64,000 nucleotides of DNA from Ignatzschineria indica. Lineage in GTDB: Bacteria > Pseudomonadota > Gammaproteobacteria > Cardiobacteriales > Wohlfahrtiimonadaceae. Numbering within the stretch: position 1 is the stretch's first letter; each line of letters begins with the position of its first letter. Positions 46,634 through 56,743 of this stretch are shown here, piece after piece. The stretch covers positions 1-64,000 of the forward strand of contig NZ_QEWR01000004.1 in assembly GCF_003121925.1 (NCBI RefSeq), given 5' to 3'. Both the position numbers and the translations under genes were made by a program. The notes under the pieces were generated by a model. The model had not been told where the DNA came from and did not search any database. It worked only from the letters and a program-made list of their open reading frames with translations.

Positions 46634-47611
46634 ATGTCAAATATTATTGAGATAAATAGAGAAATTGATTCGCCCTTGAAGAGAGAGGCGAATCTTTTTT
46701 TAAGAGAGTATCAAAAAGTCTACTCCCCCCATAGCACTAGAGTAAAACAGCAAGCTTTAACGCAATTAATTCTCTATCTGCAATCGCGAGATATTGAGAC
46801 TTGGCAACAATGTGATGAGCGTCTTTTGCGTGAGTATCTTATTTTTAGAGCTAAAGGGGATCGTCGCCATGATCGTGAACGCTTAAGTGCTTCAAGTCTT
46901 GAAACGCATCTTGCCGCTTTAAGAATCTTCTTTACGGCTCTATTAGAACAAGAGATTATTCCTTATAATCCTGCACGTCTCATTTCCCCCCCTAAAAGAG
47001 GGGATCGTTTACCTAAGGTTGTTGAAGCAGAGTTACTAAAGCAGATTTTAGATCGCCCACCAGAGAATGCGCTCGAGAAGCGTGATCTTGCTATTTTAGA
47101 ATTGCTCTATTCAAGTGGACTTCGTCTTGCAGAGATCGCTTCCCTTAATCTATCGCATCTTGATCTTAATGAGCAGCTAGTGCGCGTGATCGATGGGAAA
47201 GGGGGGAAGGATCGACTTGTTCCTGTAGGGCAGGTCGCACTGAGTGCAATTAAGGAGTGGCTTTCGATTCGTCAGGAGTTATCTGCTGCAACAGTGCTAG
47301 ATCAAGATAGTGAGGCTCTCTTTATCTCTCAAAAAGGGGGAAGGCTCTCAGATCGGCAAATTAGCCGCCGTGTGAAGCGTTATGCAGAGCAGAGTGGGGT
47401 TAATATTAATCTTCATCCCCATCTATTGCGACATTCAATGGCGACCCATGTTTTAGAATCGAGTCAAGATATTCGCTTGGTGCAAGAGCTGCTAGGGCAT
47501 GCTGATATCTCAACAACGCAGGTCTATACCCATCTTAATTTTAACCATTTGGCGAAGGTTTTTGATGCCGCTCATCCTCGAGCGAAGCGTAAAAAAGAGT
47601 CAGACAAATAA
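46634..47611 (+). CDS. xerC: Tyrosine recombinase XerC
   Basis: This 325-residue recombinase acts with XerD at dif to resolve chromosome dimers. The N-terminal SAM-like domain (about residues 15-105) is followed by the catalytic domain with Arg164, Lys189, His263, Arg266, His289 and the nucleophile Tyr298. The end YTHLNFNHLAKVFDAAHPRAKRK is the typical XerC pattern rather than XerD. Length is slightly above E. coli XerC (298). A bidirectional hairpin follows. No dif site was identified in the window. Confidence 0.93.
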   Translation: MSNIIEINREIDSPLKREANLFLREYQKVYSPHSTRVKQQALTQLILYLQSRDIETWQQCDERLLREYLIFRAKGDRRHDRERLSASSLETHLAALRIFFTALLEQEIIPYNPARLISPPKRGDRLPKVVEAELLKQILDRPPENALEKRDLAILELLYSSGLRLAEIASLNLSHLDLNEQLVRVIDGKGGKDRLVPVGQVALSAIKEWLSIRQELSAATVLDQDSEALFISQKGGRLSDRQISRRVKRYAEQSGVNINLHPHLLRHSMATHVLESSQDIRLVQELLGHADISTTQVYTHLNFNHLAKVFDAAHPRAKRKKESDK

Positions 47612-47698
47612 GGATTTGATAAACAAGGGCCTGATCAAAATAAGCTTGATAGCTTGATAGATTCGAGATTCATAGATCAGAGATTGGCGAAAGTAAAG

Positions 47699-47730
47699 AG
47701 AGGGCTACTTAATTTGAGTAGCCCTCTTAT
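47699..47730. terminator. Bidirectional hairpin between xerC and the peroxiredoxin gene
   Basis: A perfect 10-bp stem (47700-47709 with 47717-47726) has a 7-nt loop and short T/A tracts. It lies between two converging genes. Confidence 0.7.
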
Positions 47731-47794
47731 CAATTGGTTATCACTTAATTAAAGCTATAACCTTTAAGCTTTGTCTCTTCAATCCTAAAAGGAA

Positions 47795-48376
47795 TTAGAG
47801 AGTTTCACCGCCTACTGGACGGTTACATGGGCAAAGCTCATCAGTTTGAAGCGCATCAAGGATACGTAAAACTTCAGGAACGTTACGACCAACGCTGTCT
47901 GGGTTTACAGATACGTGTTGGATAACATTGTGTGGGTCTACGATAAATGTTGCACGTAAGCAAACACCTGACTCTTCATCACGAACGCCAAGCATATCAA
48001 CTAAATCACCTGCTGGGTCAGCAAATGAGTAGTGACCTAATTTATCTAAATCTGGATGCGCGCGTCTCCAAGCTAATTTACAGAATTCGTTATCTGTAGA
48101 TCCGCCCATGAGTACTGCATCACGGTCTTCAAATTCTTTAGCGATTTTATCAAACTCAACGATCTCTGTTGGGCAGACAAAAGTAAAGTCTTTTGGATAG
48201 AAGTAGATAATTTTCCATTTGCCTGGGAATGATTTTTCTGTGATTGTTTCAAATGCAGAAACACCATTCTCTTCTGGATTGTTAAAACCAGGTTTTGCAG
48301 CAACAACTTCAAAAGCTTCTAAAGTATCACCCACAGTTTTTGGGATGCGGTAAGTAAAGTCTGTATCAAAAGTCAT
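47795..48376 (-). CDS. ahpC: AhpC-type peroxiredoxin
   Basis: This 193-residue two-cysteine peroxiredoxin reduces hydrogen peroxide and organic hydroperoxides. The peroxidatic Cys is in FVCPTEI (about residue 58) and the C-terminal CPCN (LCPCNRPVGGETL) carries the resolving region; that Cys-x-Cys end resembles the actinobacterial and Legionella AhpC type, which uses AhpD or thioredoxin, rather than the E. coli type with AhpF. No ahpD is adjacent. ATG 48376 was chosen because AAGGAG precedes it and the upstream 36 residues of the longer frame show no homology. It stands alone. Confidence 0.87.
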   Translation of the reverse strand: MTFDTDFTYRIPKTVGDTLEAFEVVAAKPGFNNPEENGVSAFETITEKSFPGKWKIIYFYPKDFTFVCPTEIVEFDKIAKEFEDRDAVLMGGSTDNEFCKLAWRRAHPDLDKLGHYSFADPAGDLVDMLGVRDEESGVCLRATFIVDPHNVIQHVSVNPDSVGRNVPEVLRILDALQTDELCPCNRPVGGETL

Positions 48377-48527
48377 TGAAAACTCCTTTATATTGAAAGT
48401 GACTCGGAATTCGTTTTGTTCGAGAAGTAATCTCCTCGATCTCGTTACACTATTTATAATAGGGGCTTTGATTCGATAATTCAATGAAAAGGCTCATTGA
48501 ATTATCGAAAGGCTCTTATAGATAATC

Positions 48528-51500
48528 TTAATCACGTGGCGAGGCTCTATTTACCTCGTTTTCGGTGATTTTTTCGATCGCTTTTTCTTCTACTTCAGCT
48601 GTTGTTTCGGCAGCTTTTTCTTCCGGATCTTCCATTCTTGAATCAGATGATTGGATCGCCATTTTCTCGTTTGATTCAACGGCTTTTTGATCCTCTGTCA
48701 CAATAGACTTTTCAACCTGTGGTATTGCTGCTTTCTGTTCTGGTTGTTTGTCATTTTGCGCTACAGCCGTCTCAGCCTTAACTTCTTTCGATGTCGTCGC
48801 AGGAATAGAGTGAGACGAATCATGAGAATCATGATTGTCGGTGATCTCTCTATTCCCCTCTTTTGCTTGCTCTGTAGTGACAGCTGCTTTCTCCGGCGCT
48901 AGATTATGCTCCTCTTTTGGAAGATGCATTTCATCTTTAGCATCTGCTTGTGTTGCTGGCATCTTATCATCAGAGGCCGAGAGCTTAATATCTGCTTTCA
49001 TTGTGTCAGCTTCACTTTTAGACGGCTCTTGAGCACCATTTTTTTGAGTAGCTTGCTCCTCTCTAGATGCTGTTTCTACTGCAATCTGTTGAGCTTTTTC
49101 ATCTTTTGGTGCTGGTTGATCAGCTGTCGCTCTCTCTTTCTCTACAATGCTTTCAGCCACTCTTTTATCTGCTTGCTCTTTAGATGGTTTTTTACCCATC
49201 TCCTTTTCGCGAGCGATATGATCAGCATCAGTGTTTTTTGGCGCCTCAGCTTTTTTTGTAGCTTCTGATTTTGTCGTTAGGACCTCTTTTTCAGCAGGTT
49301 GATCGTGGGTTTGTGCTTTCTCCTCGACCTGTTTGAGTTGCTCTTGCTTCTCTTTAGCGATTCTAGGACGACCGGTTCTAATAACGCGTTGTTTAACTTC
49401 TTCACCAACTTTTACTTCGATGATCTCTTCTTCCTGAACTCTATTGTTTCTGTTGCCAGACTTTTTAGAATCAGATCGTTGATCTCGATCGCGACGATTG
49501 CGTTGACGAGGCGCTCTCTCTTCCGATTTCTCTTCAGAGCTATGCTCTTTGCTCTCCGTGACTTGCTCTTTTTTTGCTTCATCACCCCCCTCATCGCGAC
49601 GTTTTTGGCGCTGATTTTGACGCTCATTTTGTCGTTCATTGCGCTCTTTATTGCGCTGAGAGTTCTCATTATCGCGAGCTTGATTGTTTCTATCGGTCGC
49701 TTGTTGAGTTTGGGCGGTTTGCTGATTTTTATCATTATCAGCTTCATTGTGTGCATTATTGCGCTCATTCCGCTCATTTCTCTGCTGTCTCTCTTGCCCA
49801 TTTTGTGCTTCTTGTTGGGCTCGATTTTGCTGATTGCGACGTTGATTCTGGCTATTACGCTCTTGCTGCTGATTCTGTTGTTGATTCTGATTATTGCGAC
49901 GATTATTCTCTTTCGGCTCATTTTGTTGAGTCGTTTGATTAAATTCCGCATTTATATCAACTTCGCGTTCAACAGTCTCGATCGTATTGCGACTAGGGTG
50001 ATTATGGCGTTGATTACGTTGACGTTGTTGATTGTTGCGTCCACGATTGTTGCGCTGTTGGTTATCGCGATTACGATTATTATTGCGTTGTTCGCGAGGG
50101 TTTTTTACCTCTTTTTTCTTCTTTTCAGCTTTATCATCACTCTGGGTTGTCTTATTAAAGAGTGCTTTGACATAGTTAAAGATTGAGCTTAAAACTGCTT
50201 CAGTTTTTTGAACAAAGTTTTTCTCAGTTGCTTCGGGCGCCGCTTCCTCAACTTTTGGTGGAGGAGCCATAGGAGAGATTCCTGAAACAGCTGGCTTTTC
50301 CATCAATTTCTTATTGGCAATGACGGCCTGATTTCGAATATCATCGATTGTAAGTTCTTCTTTAATGATATGCGATTCACTATCTGCACCTGTCTCATCA
50401 TCGTTGATGCGATAACGAGTCATCTTAAAGTGTGGGGTCTCAAGTTCTGTGTCAGGGATCACAATTACCCGAACTTTTAGGCGAGATTCAATATCTTCTA
50501 CATCAGATCGCTTCTCATTTAAGAGGTAGACCGCGACATTTACGGGAACTTGAATCACGAGTTCAGAAGTGCGCTCTTTTAAACACTCTTCTTCAATGAG
50601 ACGAAGAATGCCCAATGCTAAAGATTTGGTATCTCGAATGGTTCCTTGCCCTTCACAGCGAGGACAAACAATATGTGAAGTTTCATCAAGTGATGGGCGT
50701 AATCTTTGGCGAGACATCTCTAATAGCCCAAATCGTGAGATCTGTCCTACCTGAATTCTGGCTCTATCCGATGCGAGTGCGTCATGGAGTGCTGACTCAA
50801 CTTTACGTTGATTTTTGCTATCGAGCATATCGATAAAATCGATAACGACTAGACCACCGAGATCACGAAGTTTTAATTGACGAGCGATCTCTTCCGCTGC
50901 TTCAAGGTTTGTGTTGAGAGCGGTATCTTCAATGTCGGCCCCCTTTGTTGAGCGGCCTGAGTTAATATCGATCGATACGAGTGCTTCTGTATGGTCAAAT
51001 ACGAGGGCGCCTCCTGATGGCAAGCGGACATTGCGCTCATAAGCCGTCTGAATCTGTGACTCCACCTGAAATCTTGTAAAGAGAGGAATCTGATCATCAT
51101 AGAGTTTAATCTTATCGCCAATTTGCGGCATGATGGTATTGATAAAGACTTCGGCCTCTTTAAAGACCTCCTCATCGTCGATCAATATCTCGCCAATGTC
51201 ACTACGATAATAGTCGCGAAGTGCGCGAATAATAATATTACTCTCTTGGAATATTAGAAGAGGGGCTGGATGTTTTGTTCCTGCTTCTTGAATCGCTTCC
51301 CACAGCATAATGAGATAATCGAGATCCCACTGTAGCTCTTCTGCGGTTCTTCCCATTCCTGCTGTGCGCACGATTAGCCCCATCTCTTCTGGAACAACTA
51401 AATCAGCCATCGCATCTCTAATCTCGGCACGGCTCTTTCCTGAAATGCGGCGTGAAACACCCCCTGCGCGAGGATTATTGGGCATTAATACAAGATAGCG

Positions 51501-51866
51501 CCCGGCAAGAGAGATATAAGTGGTGAGGGCCGCCCCTTTATTGCCGCGCTCTTCACGTTCAACTTGAATAATAAGCTCAAGACCCTCTTCGAGCTGATCT
51601 TTAACTGCCATCTGATGATCTTGAGGGTTTTTAAAGTACTCTTTAGAGATCTCTTTAAAGGGTAAAAAGCCATGGCGTTCAGAACCATAATCGACAAAGC
51701 AAGCCTCTAAAGAGGGCTCGATTCGGGTGATTTTACCTTTGTAAATATTGGCCTTTTTCTGTTTTGTGGCCACATTTTCAATATCTAAATCATATAGGTG
51801 TTGTCCATCAACGAGGGCAACTCGCATCTCTTCTTGTTGAGTTGCATTAATTAGCATCCGCTTCAT
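48528..51866 (-). CDS. rne: Ribonuclease E with a very long low-complexity tail
   Basis: This 1,112-residue endonuclease, the scaffold of the RNA degradosome, has an S1 RNA-binding region (about residues 37-120), a 5' sensor and RNase H-like part, the DNase I-like catalytic domain with [17 protein letters not shown], and the zinc-link CPRCEGQG (near residue 400). From about residue 560 to the end it is disordered: Asn/Gln/Arg-rich, then Lys/Glu-rich with long acidic-basic alternation. That is the place for RNA binding and degradosome scaffolding in E. coli. ATG 51866 ([13 protein letters not shown]) is preferred to the upstream start at 51905 because TGGAG precedes it. Confidence 0.95.
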   Translation of the reverse strand: MKRMLINATQQEEMRVALVDGQHLYDLDIENVATKQKKANIYKGKITRIEPSLEACFVDYGSERHGFLPFKEISKEYFKNPQDHQMAVKDQLEEGLELIIQVEREERGNKGAALTTYISLAGRYLVLMPNNPRAGGVSRRISGKSRAEIRDAMADLVVPEEMGLIVRTAGMGRTAEELQWDLDYLIMLWEAIQEAGTKHPAPLLIFQESNIIIRALRDYYRSDIGEILIDDEEVFKEAEVFINTIMPQIGDKIKLYDDQIPLFTRFQVESQIQTAYERNVRLPSGGALVFDHTEALVSIDINSGRSTKGADIEDTALNTNLEAAEEIARQLKLRDLGGLVVIDFIDMLDSKNQRKVESALHDALASDRARIQVGQISRFGLLEMSRQRLRPSLDETSHIVCPRCEGQGTIRDTKSLALGILRLIEEECLKERTSELVIQVPVNVAVYLLNEKRSDVEDIESRLKVRVIVIPDTELETPHFKMTRYRINDDETGADSESHIIKEELTIDDIRNQAVIANKKLMEKPAVSGISPMAPPPKVEEAAPEATEKNFVQKTEAVLSSIFNYVKALFNKTTQSDDKAEKKKKEVKNPREQRNNNRNRDNQQRNNRGRNNQQRQRNQRHNHPSRNTIETVEREVDINAEFNQTTQQNEPKENNRRNNQNQQQNQQQERNSQNQRRNQQNRAQQEAQNGQERQQRNERNERNNAHNEADNDKNQQTAQTQQATDRNNQARDNENSQRNKERNERQNERQNQRQKRRDEGGDEAKKEQVTESKEHSSEEKSEERAPRQRNRRDRDQRSDSKKSGNRNNRVQEEEIIEVKVGEEVKQRVIRTGRPRIAKEKQEQLKQVEEKAQTHDQPAEKEVLTTKSEATKKAEAPKNTDADHIAREKEMGKKPSKEQADKRVAESIVEKERATADQPAPKDEKAQQIAVETASREEQATQKNGAQEPSKSEADTMKADIKLSASDDKMPATQADAKDEMHLPKEEHNLAPEKAAVTTEQAKEGNREITDNHDSHDSSHSIPATTSKEVKAETAVAQNDKQPEQKAAIPQVEKSIVTEDQKAVESNEKMAIQSSDSRMEDPEEKAAETTAEVEEKAIEKITENEVNRASPRD

Positions 51867-52086
51867 TTTTTCTCCAGTAGAGAAATAGAGGTTGCTTACA
51901 AGCACTTCCGGCTCTTCTTATAGAAAAATAGAAGAGCACTCGATAAAAGCGCAGGAAAGAAAGATCTCTATTGCTCAAAAATTATTATTTATTATTCTTC
52001 AATGCAGATATAGCCCAAGAGACATTTTGTCAAATGGGCTAGATCAAGCTTACGTTTTAAATGAACTATTAAACTATCTGGGCGAT

Positions 52087-52800
52087 CTAGTTACCCGCTG
52101 AGCGAGCACTTTGCGCTGCCGCGATAATTTGACGATTTCGTTTAATGAGATCTTCGTTCTTAGTAAAGCTAATAGATTTATTGGCCATCTGTTCGGCTGC
52201 TGCATAGTTTTTCTGATGAAGACGAATCTGTGCAAGATCGTACCAAATACTTGCATTTCTCGGCTCTAAGCGAACAGCTCTTTCAAGCGAACTAGCCGCT
52301 TTATCGAGACGATTCTCTTGAACTGCTTTGCGTGCATCATCGAGGAGAACTTTAACAGCATTACCGCCAGACGGTGCTGCTGGAGGCGTCGGCGCTACAG
52401 GTGTTGCAGGAGCTGGAGGCGTTGCCGCTGCTGTCTTAACACCACTGTTGGGTGCAGGAATAGCAGGGGCGGGAGCTGTAGTTGCCGGGAATGTCGCTTG
52501 TGGAGTTGCAGTACCAGCAGTGGTTGCAGGCCAGTTAGACGACGAAGGGGCAGGGAATACAGGTGCCTCCATTGGTGTTTGTTGTGGTTGTTGAGAACCT
52601 AAAAAACCAACCTCATTACTTTGAGGAGCTTGAACCGGTGAATCTTGTAGCGCGTATGCTTTTACCGCACCGCTATTGTCAGGGAAGCTAGGCTCATAAG
52701 GTTGTCCTTGGATAGGACGAACGCGAGCTCCCTCGGGCGCTGTGGCAGCACAGGCCGTTAAGACTAATAGACTTATTAAAAAAATGGCATTTCTTTTCAC
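52087..52800 (-). CDS. TPR-containing lipoprotein, probable LpoP-like PBP1b activator
   Basis: This 237-residue protein starts MKRNAIFLISLLVLTAC, a lipoprotein signal with lipobox LTAC (Cys17). It has a long Pro/Ala/Thr-rich linker (about residues 70-160) and a C-terminal TPR-like helical domain (RLDKAASSLERAVRLEPRNASIWYDLAQIRLHQKNYAAAEQMANKSI). It is directly downstream of mrcB. LpoP of Pseudomonas and Acinetobacter has the same architecture and genetic location, and activates PBP1b across the periplasm. This link is an inference from architecture and context. GTG 52800 is preferred to ATG 52833 because AAGGA lies 7 bp before it and the signal peptide then begins the protein. Confidence 0.82.
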   Translation of the reverse strand: MKRNAIFLISLLVLTACAATAPEGARVRPIQGQPYEPSFPDNSGAVKAYALQDSPVQAPQSNEVGFLGSQQPQQTPMEAPVFPAPSSSNWPATTAGTATPQATFPATTAPAPAIPAPNSGVKTAAATPPAPATPVAPTPPAAPSGGNAVKVLLDDARKAVQENRLDKAASSLERAVRLEPRNASIWYDLAQIRLHQKNYAAAEQMANKSISFTKNEDLIKRNRQIIAAAQSARSAGN

Positions 52801-52920
52801 GAAAATATCCTTAAACAAATTCTGTTGCATCATGGAATAATCACTGATGAATAGTCGTTATAATTTACCACAGATTATCTCTGTAATACAGTGAGAGTTA
52901 CATCCCGATATAGGGGGATG

Positions 52921-55278
52921 TTACTCAAATATAAACCCACCAGACTCCGGAGATTCTGGGATATAGAAGCATTCACTTGCATAGGTTGGCTGGTAGCCTG
53001 CTATGAAAGGAAGCGTTCTAATTTTAGTATCGGGGCAGGATGTTCTCGGAGGAAGCAGTCCTGTTGAGAGGTCGACTGCGACATCGACAATATTTGCCGG
53101 CTTATCGTGAGCGATGCTTTCGAGGTGAAGATTCTTCATAGCACCGGCCCAGAGAGGAAGGGCTCCGGCAGTTCCTGTTAGACGTCTGATAGGTTTATTA
53201 TCATCACGTCCTACCCAGGAGACTGCTGTATAATTGCCGGTAAAGCCTGCAAACCAACTATCTCGATAATCATTCGTTGTTCCTGTTTTTGCCGCAACGC
53301 GAATATTTTTGCCGAGGCTATTTCGCAGTGATCCGGCAGTCCCTTGATTAACAACATCAATCATCGCATCTGTAATGAGATAGTTAGGGCCAGGTTCAAT
53401 CGCTTGGATAGGATCAACCTCAATCTGTGCAAGAAGCTTACTCTCACTATCTGTTACCTCGCGAATAGAGCGAAGCGGTGTATAGTAACCATTATTGGCG
53501 ATTGTAGAGTAGATCTGTGCGACTTCAATTGGAGGAAGATCGACCGATCCTAAGAGTGATGCCGGAACGGCAGGAATATTGTATTTGATTGGATTGACGC
53601 CAAGACGATAGAGGGTATCGACGACATTATCGATTCCAATATCCATTCCTACCCGAATCACTGGTAAGTTGTATGATTTTGCAAGTGCCGTAATTAATGG
53701 AACCCAGCCATGCAATCTACGGTCATAGTTATTAGGGCTCCAAGTTTTGCCACCAATAACAAGATTGATAGGTGATGCATCATCGAGTGGTGTTGCTAAA
53801 GAGTAACGACTTGGCTCTTCTAATGCTCTTAGGTAGACAAAAGGTTTTACTAAAGAGCCGATAGGGCGATTGGTATTGAGCGCACGGTTAAACCCTGCTT
53901 GTCTTACATTTCGATCCCCTACTATCGCGGCGATCTCGCCGGTATTATTCTTCGCAATAACAATGGAGCCTTGTAAGATATTAGGCGTAAGGCCTCGATC
54001 TTTTTCGATGCGCGTTAATGTATTCATCACAGACTGCTCAGCATAGTTTTGCACGATAGGGTCGAGCGTTGTGAAGATTCTTAAGCCACCTGAGTTGAGT
54101 TGATCAGCGCTATACTGCTCTTTGAGCTGTTTATAGACAAGCTCAATGAATGCCGGAAAGCGTGTCTTTGCCGGTGGGGGATTTTCTAAAATTTTGAGGG
54201 GTTCCGCCTTAACAATAATGGCATCCTCTTCGCTTAAGAGATTCTGTTCAACGAGGACATCAATAATTAAATTACGACGTTTGATCGCGATCTCAGGATT
54301 ACGGCGTGGATTATAGCTACTCGGGCTAGGAATGACGGCGACTAGGGTTGCAATCTCACCAATTGAGAGTTCATTGACCGGTTTGCCGAAGAAGAATTCG
54401 CTCGCTAAACCAAAACCGTGGATTGCGCGGTCGCCATCTTGGGAGAGATAGATCTCATTGATATAAGCCTCCAAGATCTCATCTTTGTCGAAGCGCCAAT
54501 CGAGGACGATCGCATAGAACATCTCTTGAATTTTACGTTCTAATGTCTTTTCGCTTGTTAAGAAGTAGTTTTTGATCAGCTGCTGGGTGAGTGTCGACCC
54601 TCCTTGGACATTTTTTCCTGCTTTAAAGTTGGTCACTAATGCTCGCATAATCCCTTTCGGGTTGATCCCGAAATGTTGGTAGTATGCACGATCTTCCATG
54701 GCAAGAAGAGTATCGATCAACATGGGGGGAATCTCTTCACGCTTTAGAAGGATTCGATCTTCATTGTGGGTAGGATAGATCGATGCAATTAAGAGGGGTT
54801 CAATTCGTGTCAAAGGGATCTCTTCCCCCGTGGTACGATTTTTAATGTTACTAATACGATTATTTTTAAAAGTGACCTCAATCTGCTGTGACTCTTCCGT
54901 ACCATCGCTATAGGTGAAGGGGCGAGTATGAACGGAGATGCGATTGTTCTCTTGATCGAAGTAGAAGGTTCCTGGCTGACGAAGAGATTTTGAGGAGCGG
55001 TAGAGAATCCACTCTAGCTCTTGCTCCATCTCTTTAGGCTTAAGCTCTTTGCCGGCATAGAGTTCTAGGGGGCGTGCGTAGACTCGAGCAGGAAGGGCCC
55101 ACTGGCGATTTTTGAATTCAGGGGTAATCTCGTGATCGGCTTTGATAATGAAATAGCCAAAGATTGGAAGTGCCACGAGTGCCACGATCACAATAATAGA
55201 GATGATGAGCCGCATAAGGTATGCCACAGCACGATTAGCACGTTCACCAGTAGTTAGATGGTTTTTTTTGTTTTTCAT
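52921..55278 (-). CDS. mrcB: Penicillin-binding protein 1b (bifunctional transglycosylase/transpeptidase)
   Basis: This 785-residue protein polymerises and cross-links peptidoglycan. After a single membrane helix (about residues 25-48) comes a UvrB-like region, the GT51 domain with MEDRAYYQHFG (catalytic Glu195) and QGGSTLTQQL, and a transpeptidase domain with nucleophile Ser475 in GSLVKP (Lys478), SYN at 535-537 and KTG at 664-666. Length is near E. coli PBP1b (844). Overlap with the LpoP-like lipoprotein gene 120 bp downstream suggests joint expression. The start is 22 bp from a run of T that may include a weak ribosome site. Confidence 0.95.
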   Translation of the reverse strand: MKNKKNHLTTGERANRAVAYLMRLIISIIVIVALVALPIFGYFIIKADHEITPEFKNRQWALPARVYARPLELYAGKELKPKEMEQELEWILYRSSKSLRQPGTFYFDQENNRISVHTRPFTYSDGTEESQQIEVTFKNNRISNIKNRTTGEEIPLTRIEPLLIASIYPTHNEDRILLKREEIPPMLIDTLLAMEDRAYYQHFGINPKGIMRALVTNFKAGKNVQGGSTLTQQLIKNYFLTSEKTLERKIQEMFYAIVLDWRFDKDEILEAYINEIYLSQDGDRAIHGFGLASEFFFGKPVNELSIGEIATLVAVIPSPSSYNPRRNPEIAIKRRNLIIDVLVEQNLLSEEDAIIVKAEPLKILENPPPAKTRFPAFIELVYKQLKEQYSADQLNSGGLRIFTTLDPIVQNYAEQSVMNTLTRIEKDRGLTPNILQGSIVIAKNNTGEIAAIVGDRNVRQAGFNRALNTNRPIGSLVKPFVYLRALEEPSRYSLATPLDDASPINLVIGGKTWSPNNYDRRLHGWVPLITALAKSYNLPVIRVGMDIGIDNVVDTLYRLGVNPIKYNIPAVPASLLGSVDLPPIEVAQIYSTIANNGYYTPLRSIREVTDSESKLLAQIEVDPIQAIEPGPNYLITDAMIDVVNQGTAGSLRNSLGKNIRVAAKTGTTNDYRDSWFAGFTGNYTAVSWVGRDDNKPIRRLTGTAGALPLWAGAMKNLHLESIAHDKPANIVDVAVDLSTGLLPPRTSCPDTKIRTLPFIAGYQPTYASECFYIPESPESGGFIFE

Positions 55279-55537
55279 GAGATAACGGATACCAGCTCTG
55301 AAATAGGGAGTAGTCTAAAAAGTAGTGGGCTCAATAGATATCTTGATCTTCAGAGAGATGATCTTAACAATCTACTTTTTTGTTTACGATTTTGCATTAT
55401 ATAAGATCCGCCCTCTAATGAAAAATAATAGTTTATATCAACTTTCTTAGTAGCATTTTTAGTAATATCGGTATAATCTTAACGTGTTAAATAATGAGCC
55501 TATTAGTATTTAAATTCTATAGAGGTGAATAGAGATA

Positions 55538-56377
55538 ATGGCTGAAGAAGGTAGTAGGAAAGGCGAATCTTGGTTGCAACGACTAGGGTTCGATAAACAT
55601 AAAGATATTAGTATTGAAGGCTTGATTCGAGATTGTGAAGAGGCAAAGAATCAAGGATTAATTAGCGATGACTCATTAGAGATGATTCGCGCTATCATTG
55701 CCGGCTCGCAACAGATTGTGCGTGACATTATGGTGCCAAGAGCGAAGATGATCACGATCGCCATTGATGAATCGCCAGAGTCAATCTTAGAGCGTATTAT
55801 TGCATCGGGTCACTCCCGTTTTCCCGTCTTATCAGATAACCATGAAGAGATCGCTGGGGTGCTTCTCTCAAAAGACCTGCTTCCCTATATTGGTGAGAAA
55901 GAGCTAGATATTAAACCCCTCATCCGTCCTGTAGAGTATGTTCCTGAAGGCAAGTTTGTGACCGCACTGATCAATGACTTTCGTATGAAGCGGATTCATA
56001 TGGCACTCGTCGTTGATGAGTTTGGCTCAGTTTCTGGGTTGATTACCATTGAAGATCTTTTAGAACAGATTGTCGGTGATATTGATGATGAACATGATCG
56101 TCGAGAAGAGCCGGCAGAGCAGGTCAAGATATTGAGTGATAATCTCTACGTGATTGATGCTTTAATCCCTTTGGAGGAATTTAATCACTATTTCCAAAGA
56201 GAGATTGAAGAGGAGGATGTAGAGACATTGAGCGGACTGATCATGAAGACAGCAGGAAGTCTTCCGGCAGAGAATGATCAGGTGATCATCGATGATATGT
56301 GCTTTAAGATTCTACCTTTCTCCGGCAACTATATCAGTCAGGTTGAGCTCTCTTTTAAAGAGCGTGAGGCGCAATAA
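55538..56377 (+). CDS. corC: CBS-domain transporter-associated protein CorC
   Basis: This 279-residue protein has a short N-terminal segment, two CBS domains (about residues 65-190; IVRDIMVPRAKM, SRFPVLSDNHEEIAGVLLSKDLL) and a C-terminal CorC_HlyC domain (about 205-275) ending GNYISQVELSF. CorC of enterics affects magnesium and cobalt efflux. No membrane helix is present. It is preceded by a TATAAT element (55472-55477) and lies upstream of tRNA-Asn, with a terminator after the tRNA. lnt (apolipoprotein N-acyltransferase), the usual neighbour, is absent. Confidence 0.9.
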   Translation: MAEEGSRKGESWLQRLGFDKHKDISIEGLIRDCEEAKNQGLISDDSLEMIRAIIAGSQQIVRDIMVPRAKMITIAIDESPESILERIIASGHSRFPVLSDNHEEIAGVLLSKDLLPYIGEKELDIKPLIRPVEYVPEGKFVTALINDFRMKRIHMALVVDEFGSVSGLITIEDLLEQIVGDIDDEHDRREEPAEQVKILSDNLYVIDALIPLEEFNHYFQREIEEEDVETLSGLIMKTAGSLPAENDQVIIDDMCFKILPFSGNYISQVELSFKEREAQ

Positions 56378-56443
56378 CTTTCCCATTGATAAGATCTGTT
56401 GTTATATTTTTTGTTCAATTAATTAACAACAGCATAATTTTGT

Positions 56444-56472
56444 TTGACAGAAAGAGGCACTTTATCTAGAAT
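56444..56472 (+). promoter_or_regulatory. sigma70 promoter of tRNA-Asn
   Basis: A perfect -35 TTGACA (56444-56449) and a good -10 TAGAAT (56467-56472) are separated by exactly 17 bp. They end 13 bp before the tRNA 5' end. Confidence 0.8.
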
Positions 56473-56485
56473 AACAATTCTTAAT

Positions 56486-56562
56486 TCCTCGATAGCTCAG
56501 TTGGTAGTAGCACTTGACTGTTAATCAAGGGGTCCCTGGTTCGAGCCCAGGTCGAGGAGCCA
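56486..56562 (+). tRNA. tRNA-Asn (anticodon GTT)
   Basis: The 7-bp acceptor stem TCCTCGA/TCGAGGA, D arm with AGCTCAGTTGG, anticodon stem CTTGA-CTGTTAA-TCAAG with anticodon GTT, and T arm CCTGGTTCGAGCCCAGG are all present, with the encoded CCA at the 3' end. The gene is solitary, with its own promoter and a terminator just after it. Confidence 0.97.
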
Positions 56563-56570
56563 AATTAAGG

Positions 56571-56602
56571 AAAGCCCGGATCATATGATTCGGGCTTTTT
56601 TA
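56571..56602 (+). terminator. Terminator after tRNA-Asn
   Basis: A 10-bp stem (56571-56580 with 56589-56598, one wobble pair) is followed by a run of T. Confidence 0.9.
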
Positions 56603-56743
56603 TATTTTTATACGCAAATTTTTTATATTCAAAAGTTTAGACTGTATAGAGCGGTATCGATATATTGGACAGAGAGAAAGTAGAGTATGGACCAAAATAT
56701 GTTGATATCAACCTCAATTAAATAAGAGGCTAAGAGAGGATCG

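Noticed and set aside
49299-50186. A 295-codon hydrophobic open frame on the plus strand opposite rne
   Set aside because: It is the antisense of the Asn/Gln/Arg-rich tail of RNase E; such codons read as Leu/Ile/Ala on the other strand. The good conservation-type signals (start, domains) belong to rne, and no ribosome site precedes this frame.
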